19,810 nt of DNA from CAZLYX01 sp964563885 (GTDB taxonomy: Bacteria > Pseudomonadota > Gammaproteobacteria > Burkholderiales > Neisseriaceae). This document shows positions 14,981-19,810 of this stretch, piece after piece (position 1 is the stretch's first letter; each line of letters begins with the position of its first letter). The notes beneath the pieces are model-generated. The model was not told the origin of the DNA. It made no database searches and saw only the letters and a list, made by a program, of their open reading frames with translations. The stretch covers positions 1 through 19,810 of the forward strand of contig CAZLYX010000034.1 of assembly GCA_964563885.1 (NCBI GenBank). The letters are read 5' to 3'. Position numbers and translations under genes: made by a program.

Positions 14981-15442
14981 ATGCATTACTTAGAGTTGAA
15001 AATCCCACCACCAGTTGTGACCATTATAAGCGGCCTACTTATTTGGTTGCTAAACCAATATTGGCCGCAATGGCAAATATCACTTCCAATGCAGTTTGGA
15101 TTAGGTGTCTTGAGCGCTATAATTGGCACTTCTTTGGGCATAACGGCATTGTTCCAATTTCGGCAGGCGCGCACAACTGCGCATCCTCACGAGCCCAAAC
15201 GTACACGTCGCATAGTCACTAACGGCATCTACCGTTTTACGCGCAATCCAATGTATTTAGGGATTGTGTTTACTCTGCTGGCGTGGGCACTCTGGCTAGG
15301 CAATCTTGCTGGCTTGTTAGGATTAATATTTTTTATGGTTTATCTTACTTACTTTCAAATCAAGCCAGAAGAACGTATTTTACAAGAAAAATTTGGATCA
15401 GAATATATACTTTATAAACAGAATGTTAGGCGTTGGCTGTAA
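14981..15442 (+). CDS. Isoprenylcysteine carboxyl methyltransferase-like membrane methyltransferase
   Basis: A 153-residue integral membrane protein of the ICMT/phospholipid-methyltransferase group, using S-adenosylmethionine; the bacterial substrate is usually unknown. Hydrophobic segments lie at about 10-26, 38-58, 92-106 and 108-126. The signature is near the C-terminus: GIYRFTRNPMYLG at 82-94, then KPEERILQEKFGSEY at 128-142, with the Glu residues typical of the SAM site. The opening LELKIPPPVV is common in this family and supports the start although no ribosome binding site is visible. It converges on ubiE across a shared DUS hairpin. No neighbour suggests a substrate. Confidence 0.85.
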   Translation: MHYLELKIPPPVVTIISGLLIWLLNQYWPQWQISLPMQFGLGVLSAIIGTSLGITALFQFRQARTTAHPHEPKRTRRIVTNGIYRFTRNPMYLGIVFTLLAWALWLGNLAGLLGLIFFMVYLTYFQIKPEERILQEKFGSEYILYKQNVRRWL

Positions 15443-15455
15443 TGCTTTTAAAATG

Positions 15456-15494
15456 ATTAAAGGCTACCTGAAAACATTTCAGGTAGCCTTTAAT
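15456..15494. terminator. Bidirectional inverted DUS terminator between convergent genes
   Basis: An 18-bp perfect stem, ATTAAAGGCTACCTGAAA at 15456-15473 with its complement at 15477-15494, and a 3-base loop. A-rich and T-rich flanks on both sides let it work for the plus-strand methyltransferase gene and the minus-strand ubiE. Exact DUS copies lie at 15461-15472 and 15478-15489. It is the longest perfect stem of the set. Confidence 0.88.
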
Positions 15495-15535
15495 AATATG
15501 CTTTTTTAGAAACCATATTATTTGCAATTAATAGT

Positions 15536-16273
15536 TTAAAACTTCACACCTTTATGTAGTGCCACAATACCACCAGTCATATTGTGATAACTAACACTAT
15601 CAAAACCCGCATCCAGCATCAATCGCTTTAAATCTTCTTGATTAGGGTGCATCCGAATTGACTCAGCCAAGTATTGATAACTCTCTGCATCTTTAGCAAT
15701 CACTTTACCCATAAAGGGCAACAATTTAAACGAATAAAAGTCATACATCGGCGTCAGCGGTTTATACACTTTAGAAAACTCTAGAACCAACAATGTGCCA
15801 CCAGGTTTTAACACCCGATACATTTCTTTCAAGGCCGCTTCTTTATGCGTCATATTACGCAAGCCAAAAGCAACTGATACTAAATTAAAATAATTATCTT
15901 GAAACGGCAATTTTTCGGCATCAGCCAATGAAACAGGTACAACAATACCGTCATTGAGCAAGTTATCTCGCCCTACGCTTAACATTGAAGAATTAATATC
16001 TGTTAGCCACACTTCGCCAGTTTTGCCAACACGTTTCGACCATCCACGCGACAAATCGCCCGTGCCGCCAGCAATATCCAATACTTTATCGCCTTTGTTT
16101 AAGCGCGCGGTATTAATAGTAAAATGTTTCCACACACGATGTAAGCCCACTGACATCACATCATTCATGACGTCATAATTACTGGCTACCGAATGAAATA
16201 CTTCAGCTACTTTGTCTGCTTTTTCATTTTCATCAACTGTTTTAAAACCAAAATGGGTTTTATTGTCGCTCAT
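15536..16273 (-). CDS. ubiE: Ubiquinone/menaquinone C-methyltransferase UbiE
   Basis: SAM-dependent methyltransferase adding the ring C-methyl group in ubiquinone (and, where present, menaquinone) synthesis. The 245 residues are close to E. coli UbiE (251). The N-terminal signature FHSVASNYDVMNDVMSVGLH is at 26-45, SAM motif I VLDIAGGTGDLS at 64-75, and the C-terminal family block LAESIRMHPNQEDLKRLM, then YHNMTGGIVALHKG, is complete. AGGA about 8 bases before the ATG supports the start. It is last in a minus-strand trio, 34 bases after the DUF971 gene. It supplies the quinone into which the upstream FAD/Fe-S enzyme probably feeds electrons. Confidence 0.96.
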   Translation of the reverse strand: MSDNKTHFGFKTVDENEKADKVAEVFHSVASNYDVMNDVMSVGLHRVWKHFTINTARLNKGDKVLDIAGGTGDLSRGWSKRVGKTGEVWLTDINSSMLSVGRDNLLNDGIVVPVSLADAEKLPFQDNYFNLVSVAFGLRNMTHKEAALKEMYRVLKPGGTLLVLEFSKVYKPLTPMYDFYSFKLLPFMGKVIAKDAESYQYLAESIRMHPNQEDLKRLMLDAGFDSVSYHNMTGGIVALHKGVKF

Positions 16274-16307
16274 ATGTCATTCCTATCCAGCTTTACTTAC
16301 CATCGCC

Positions 16308-16664
16308 TTAAGGTTGGCGTGAAGCACCAGCCGCATGCAATTTAGTTAAATAATCAGCCCACATTGTATCGTATCCATGCGCCAATTCATATAAATAATC
16401 CCAGTCATACAAGCCCGAATCGTGGCCATCACTAAACACTATTTTCAAAGCATACTGGCCAACTGGCTCTAAACCTGCCAGTGTCACTTCAGCTTTACCT
16501 GTTTGCAACACGCCTTGCCCTGCTCCGTGTCCTCGCACTTCTGCGCTGGGTGAATACACACGTAAAAACTCTGCTGGCAAATATTTCTCATTACCATCAT
16601 AGCGCAATATCAACGTTTTTTTATCCCGTTGTAAACGAATTTCTTCCGGTAAACTATGTTTCAT
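16308..16664 (-). CDS. DUF971 (gamma-butyrobetaine hydroxylase-like N-terminal domain) protein
   Basis: A 118-residue stand-alone DUF971 protein, named for its likeness to the N-terminal domain of gamma-butyrobetaine hydroxylase. The family pattern is clear: LPEEIRLQRDKKTLILRYD near the start, then YLPAEFLRVYSPSAEVRGHG, and the ending IVFSDGHDSGLYDWDYLYEL. No hydroxylase domain follows, so enzymatic function is not implied; the domain is thought to be a small metal- or partner-binding module. AAGG about 8 bases before the ATG supports the start. It sits 34 bases upstream of ubiE and 31 bases downstream of the AEC transporter gene. The ubiE neighbour recurs in other proteobacteria as far as I recall, hinting at a role in quinone or Fe-S metabolism. 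Confidence 0.88.
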   Translation of the reverse strand: MKHSLPEEIRLQRDKKTLILRYDGNEKYLPAEFLRVYSPSAEVRGHGAGQGVLQTGKAEVTLAGLEPVGQYALKIVFSDGHDSGLYDWDYLYELAHGYDTMWADYLTKLHAAGASRQP

Positions 16665-16695
16665 TTTTTTGCCTTATCATTTGCCATTTTAAGTC

Positions 16696-17637
16696 TTAGC
16701 TGCCATTCAGCCTGCCAAGAAATAATACTGTAAAAATAGTGATGAACGACAATACCGTCGTTACTAACATCGCCGCAGCTGGCCGCTCTGTAAAACCATA
16801 TTGCTGCCCAATTAAAGGAAATATGCTCGCCATCGGCACACTGCTCAATAAAGCGCCAGCAAACAACGCTCCTTTATCTGCGCCAAATATCCACAGCAGT
16901 CCTACAACCAACACAGGGTGCATCACCAATTTACCAAAGGTAATCAGCGCAACATCACGCTTATTACCTTGGATTTTTAAACCATATAAGCCACTGCCAA
17001 TCACAAATAAAGCAACTGGCGCAGCCGCAGCCGCCAACATTGCACTAACTTTCTCTAAAGCCGTGGGCACTGTGACGCCACTCAAACCAAAAAACAAACC
17101 TGCTAACATGGCTATAATAATAGGATTTTTTAATAGATTTTTAGCAATCGCCAACAGGGTAGGCACTAATGAACCTGACCCACTGCTTTTCTCAAAATCT
17201 GCCAAGATATAAACCAGCGGCACGATAAATAAATTTTCCACTAATATGTTCATGGCTAAATAGACTCCAGCCTCCGATCCAATCACCATCGCCAGCAATG
17301 AGTAGCCAATAAAGCCCGAATTCGACATCGACATGCCAAAGCTACTAATGGCACACCACAACTTATTCGAACCCATTATTTTGTAGTTAAACCACCAACC
17401 CAAACCAAATACTGCTATTGAGCCTAATGCGTAGCCAGCCAAATAAATCGGTTGAAAAACCTGTGTAATTGGCTTGGAAGCAATGGCATAAAACACCAAT
17501 GCTGGCAGTCCAATTTTCAATACAAACTTACCTAAGCCCCGTAATTGTGAAAACTCAAACATTCCAAAACGGATGGCGCCATAACCCATACCGATTAAAA
17601 TAAAAATTGGTGCCATGATATTAAAGATAGCCAGCAT
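16696..17637 (-). CDS. AEC-family (auxin efflux carrier-like) transporter
   Basis: A 313-residue inner-membrane carrier with about ten hydrophobic segments from residue 1 to 312, in the two-bundle arrangement of the AEC family. Members move small organic anions such as malate; the substrate here cannot be read from sequence. Recognisable segments are FILIGMGYGAIRFG at the start, SMSNSGFIGYSLL in the middle, LKNPIIIAMLAGLFFGLSG at the start of the second half, and the glycine-rich ending before AAMLVTTVLS. A strong AAGGAG lies 4 bases before the ATG. It is first of the minus-strand trio with the DUF971 gene and ubiE, and diverges from nadE across 229 bases. Confidence 0.9.
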   Translation of the reverse strand: MLAIFNIMAPIFILIGMGYGAIRFGMFEFSQLRGLGKFVLKIGLPALVFYAIASKPITQVFQPIYLAGYALGSIAVFGLGWWFNYKIMGSNKLWCAISSFGMSMSNSGFIGYSLLAMVIGSEAGVYLAMNILVENLFIVPLVYILADFEKSSGSGSLVPTLLAIAKNLLKNPIIIAMLAGLFFGLSGVTVPTALEKVSAMLAAAAAPVALFVIGSGLYGLKIQGNKRDVALITFGKLVMHPVLVVGLLWIFGADKGALFAGALLSSVPMASIFPLIGQQYGFTERPAAAMLVTTVLSFITIFTVLFLGRLNGS

Positions 17638-17866
17638 AGTGCTCCTTTTCGCCTACCAAATCATACCACTCAACGCTTAGAGATTCACTCAGGCATCAAA
17701 ATAATGCGCTCTGTGTTTTAATAAACTTAAAATACAGTAGGATTAAATTTATTTTCATAACCTTTTTAACATATGACTTTATATATTTGTGTTGGCTTCC
17801 TTTATTTGCAGACGCTCAAAAAACGCGTAACATACTTCATCATTACATTCTAAAGAAAGAGATGCT

Positions 17867-18664
17867 ATGCAAACTCAGGCTGTTATTGAGCATATCGTTG
17901 CTTGGCTAAAAGATTATGCACAAAAAGCCGGCGCCAAAGGCTTTATCGTAGGCATTTCTGGCGGCATTGATTCGGCAGTGGTGTCTATTCTCGCCGCGCG
18001 TACTGGTTTAGAGGTATTGGCTATTGAGCTGCCGATTCACCAACAATCAGATCAAGTTAACCGTGCCCAAGCTCACATTACTGATTTAACCCAACGTTAC
18101 CCCAATACCCGCGGTCAGCGCATCGATCTTACACCAACGTTCCAACAATTTAGCGATGCTGTCGATGTTAACGAAGCTGACTTCCCAGCCAAAGCTTTAG
18201 CCCTTGCCAACGCCCGTTCGCGCTTGCGCATGGTAACACTTTATTATTATGCACAAATCCATGGCTTACTGGTAACGGGTACTGGCAATAAAGTAGAAGA
18301 TTTTGGCGTTGGATTTTTCACAAAATATGGCGATGGCGGTGTGGACATCAGCCCTGTGGCCGATTTACTCAAAACTCAAATTTATACTCTAGCGCAAACA
18401 TTACATGTTATTCCTGAAATCCAAGCCGCCATTCCTACAGATGGCTTGTGGGAAGAAGAGCGCAGCGATGAAGAGCAAATGGGCGCCAGTTATCCTGAGC
18501 TAGAATGGGCCATGGGCGTGTATCAAACCCAAAAGCCTGAAGATTTCAGCGGCAGACAGCGTGAAGTATTAGACATTTTCTTACGACTAAATAAAGCCAT
18601 GCAGCATAAAATCCACCCTATTCCAATTTGCGATATTCCATCAGAATTATTAAAAACACAATAA
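17867..18664 (+). CDS. nadE: NAD synthetase NadE (ammonia-dependent type)
   Basis: Final step of NAD synthesis: amidates nicotinate adenine dinucleotide with ATP and ammonia. The 265 residues match the single-domain form without a glutaminase domain. The PP-loop ATP site is SGGIDSA at 31-37, and the second signature runs TGNKVEDFGVGFFTKYGDGG then VDISPVADLLKTQ. The loop before it differs from E. coli NadE (where the motif begins TGTDHAAE) and resembles a form seen in other phyla, as far as I can recall. Further conserved parts are PTDGLWEEERSDEEQMG and YPELEWAMGVY. A purine-rich AAGAAAGAG precedes the ATG at 17867. It appears to be monocistronic. Confidence 0.93.
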   Translation: MQTQAVIEHIVAWLKDYAQKAGAKGFIVGISGGIDSAVVSILAARTGLEVLAIELPIHQQSDQVNRAQAHITDLTQRYPNTRGQRIDLTPTFQQFSDAVDVNEADFPAKALALANARSRLRMVTLYYYAQIHGLLVTGTGNKVEDFGVGFFTKYGDGGVDISPVADLLKTQIYTLAQTLHVIPEIQAAIPTDGLWEEERSDEEQMGASYPELEWAMGVYQTQKPEDFSGRQREVLDIFLRLNKAMQHKIHPIPICDIPSELLKTQ

Positions 18665-18813
18665 TCAGCTATAGGGTAAACATTATTAAGATAATATTTA
18701 AGTATTTTATCAATAGCTTATAGCTTATTTAAAACAATGCTGTGCCATTTAACTAACAACCCAAACCAACTCCCTATTAATAGTCATTTTTGTTTACTCA
18801 ATCTTTAAATATA
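18665..18813. other. AT-rich intergenic region after nadE
   Basis: Together with the hairpin at 18814-18863 and the next 106 bases this makes a 305-base stretch without a gene. Apart from the DUS hairpin I see only A/T-rich sequence with no convincing reading frame, promoter or RNA. Confidence 0.5.
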
Positions 18814-18863
18814 AAAAGCTACCTGAAAGACTTCAATTAAATGATGTCTTTCAGGTAGCCTTT
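18814..18863. terminator. Imperfect inverted DUS pair between convergent nadE and the OmpA-domain gene
   Basis: An 18-base arm at 18814-18831 pairs with 18846-18863 with one mismatch and a 14-base loop. The right arm has an exact DUS (18850-18861, minus); the left has AAGCTACCTGAA (18816-18827), changed at word position 2. In minus-strand RNA the mismatch is a G-U wobble, in plus-strand RNA an A-C clash. So it should serve the minus-strand lipoprotein gene better. It lies 149 bases past nadE and 106 bases past the lipoprotein stop. Confidence 0.7.
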
Positions 18864-18969
18864 GCTTTCTATAACTGCTTATTAATCAGTTCCAGCACTG
18901 CGATTTCTACAGGGGCTTAGAATCTAAGCATTAAGCCACATGAAGCATTAAGTTCATTTCATTAAGTCT

Positions 18970-19509
18970 TTAACGTTTCTTCAATCCAGTTATATCTAAA
19001 GTGACACGACGATCTGGCTGCAAACACGCTTTTAAAGATGGCGTGGCTTTATTACCAATACAATCGGTTGTCACTGGCTCTTGCCCTCCTCGGCTAGAAA
19101 CAGTGATCTCGCTGGTTACACCACCTGCTCGCAAATATTCTTGCACGGCTTTCGCACGCTCTAAACCAAGCTTATGGTTATATGATTCAGATCCTAAGCG
19201 ATCGGTATAACCCACTACGTTGATTTTATCAACGCTACTATAACCCGTAGCTACGCTTTTAATAAGCTTGTCTAATGTGTCTTTGCCTGCTGGCAATAAA
19301 TCATGAGCGGTGGCTTTATTAAACTCGAATAAGACATCTGCCGCTAGGTCGATGCGCTCCGTTGTTGGTTGTGCAACCGCTAATTTAGGTGCCGGCTCAA
19401 CAATCGTTTCGGGAGGACACCACTTATGATTTACATCTTGTAGGCTACCACACGCCGTGGTGGTGAGTAACACACTCAGCAACAAACTGAATTTTAATGC
19501 TTTTTTCAT
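18970..19509 (-). CDS. OmpA-domain (RmpM-like) outer membrane lipoprotein
   Basis: A 179-residue periplasmic protein that probably links the outer membrane to peptidoglycan. Residues 1-19 are a signal peptide ending LLTTTA before Cys20, a plausible though non-ideal lipobox (Thr at -3). A short Pro-rich stretch precedes the OmpA C-terminal domain at about 53-175: DVLFEFNKAT, NVVGYTDRLGSESYN, and D103 and R118 in the diaminopimelate-binding positions. The Cys pair C150/C162 in the TTDC...ACLQPDRRV insert resembles Neisseria RmpM. Unlike RmpM, which has a cleaved, non-lipidated signal peptide and a longer N-terminal region, this form is lipidated and short. No strong ribosome binding site is visible. 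It lies 71 bases downstream of an autotransporter gene with a hairpin between. Confidence 0.88.
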   Translation of the reverse strand: MKKALKFSLLLSVLLTTTACGSLQDVNHKWCPPETIVEPAPKLAVAQPTTERIDLAADVLFEFNKATAHDLLPAGKDTLDKLIKSVATGYSSVDKINVVGYTDRLGSESYNHKLGLERAKAVQEYLRAGGVTSEITVSSRGGQEPVTTDCIGNKATPSLKACLQPDRRVTLDITGLKKR

Positions 19510-19541
19510 ATCATGATCTTTCTTTAAAAGTGCAAACGATA

Positions 19542-19570
19542 GTGGCTTCTGTCTGAATGGCAGAAGCCAC
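19542..19570 (-). terminator. Hairpin between the autotransporter and OmpA-domain genes
   Basis: A perfect 10-bp inverted repeat, GTGGCTTCTG at 19542-19551 and CAGAAGCCAC at 19561-19570, with a 9-base loop, begins 10 bases past the autotransporter stop. No T run follows on the minus strand, so it is either a weak terminator or a transcript-stabilising stem. Unlike most hairpins here it is not made from DUS. Confidence 0.5.
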
Positions 19571-19580
19571 CGTATTTAGC

Positions 19581-19810
19581 TTATTTCCAAGTATGTTTAA
19601 AGCCTATAGTGCCACGATAGCCGGCATGCTTTTTACCGCCTAAAGAATGTTCGTAACGACCATCGGCATAAATATAAGACTCTTTACCCGCTGGCAACTG
19701 TAAACCTAAGCCTACTTCTGCCCACGTTTGATTGTACTTCTCTTTGGCTGAATCGCGACCTACATGAACGGCTTTAGGAGCGGTAAAGTCATGCCAAACG
19801 TTGGCTAAAC
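19581..19810 (-). CDS. Autotransporter (type V secretion) beta-domain, C-terminal fragment
   Basis: The last 75 codons of a minus-strand gene running off the right edge. The alternating pattern of outer-membrane strands is visible: LANVWHDF, then TWAEVGLGLQLPAGK, ESYIYADGRYEHSLG and the closing strand YRGTIGFKHTWK. LANVWHDF and YADGRYE-type strands are typical of pertactin-like autotransporter barrels, which export an N-terminal passenger across the outer membrane. The final residue is Lys after Trp; most such barrels end in an aromatic residue. The passenger is outside the window, so its function is unknown. The stop is TAA at 19581-19583. Confidence 0.8.
   Translation of the reverse strand, partial: LANVWHDFTAPKAVHVGRDSAKEKYNQTWAEVGLGLQLPAGKESYIYADGRYEHSLGGKKHAGYRGTIGFKHTWK

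Noticed and set aside
16739..17212. 157-codon plus-strand frame
   Set aside because: Antisense to the AEC transporter; the Asn/Pro/Ala-rich composition mirrors membrane-segment codons.
1..19810. CRISPR array, insertion sequence, prophage, tRNA or rRNA genes
   Set aside because: No regularly spaced repeats, transposase or integrase frames, phage structural genes, or tRNA/rRNA-like sequences were seen. The repeated 12-mers are irregularly spaced uptake words.

Overview
The window looks like chromosomal DNA from a member of the Neisseriaceae. The main evidence is a 12-base word, AGGCTACCTGAA, which occurs 17 times exactly on the two strands, often as inverted pairs just behind genes. From memory this is the 'eikDUS' dialect of the Neisseriaceae DNA uptake sequence (DUS). 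The DNA is AT-rich by eye, unlike the GC-rich Eikenella for which the dialect is named. A low-GC relative such as Snodgrassella fits better, but the sequence alone does not settle the genus. Gene content agrees: a ZipA-LigA pair with a Neisseria-like ZipA N-terminus, an oversized LigA, the PilZ pilus protein, a DUF3683-type FAD/Fe-S fusion, an RmpM-like OmpA-domain protein and an autotransporter.

Layout. (1) 1-5759, minus strand: ampD, zipA, ligA, an unrecognised 137-residue gene overlapping ligA by 8 bases, and the first 215 codons of galU, cut by the left edge. (2) 5954-10392, plus strand: mltG, tmk, holB, pilZ, tatD, a conserved core cluster interrupted between tmk and holB by a 590-base AT-rich gap that holds a frameshifted small reading frame. 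(3) 10476-10652, minus strand: the 4.5S signal recognition particle RNA gene (ffs) with its own promoter and terminator. (4) 10889-14716, plus strand: a 1275-residue FAD-linked, double 4Fe-4S oxidoreductase. (5) 14981-15442, plus strand: an ICMT-like membrane methyltransferase, converging on (6) a minus-strand trio reading AEC transporter, DUF971 protein, ubiE. (7) 17867-18664, plus strand: nadE. (8) 18970-19810, minus strand: an OmpA-domain lipoprotein and, upstream of it, the C-terminus of an autotransporter.

How the genes fit together. The left half is mostly cell wall, division and DNA metabolism: MltG cuts nascent glycan, AmpD recycles its products, ZipA anchors FtsZ, and LigA, Tmk and HolB serve replication. 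The right half is respiration and cofactors (UbiE, NadE, the FAD/Fe-S enzyme) and envelope proteins. DUS copies are woven through this: most gene ends carry an inverted DUS pair that can act as a transcription terminator, and two copies lie inside coding sequence (ligA, holB).

I did not find a clearly new multi-gene system, CRISPR array, insertion sequence, prophage or tRNA. The least explained parts are the 704-1117 gene, the frameshifted frame at 8032-8191, the triple DUS cluster in front of tmk, and a decayed DUS hairpin at 14880-14912 whose two arms carry the same substitution.
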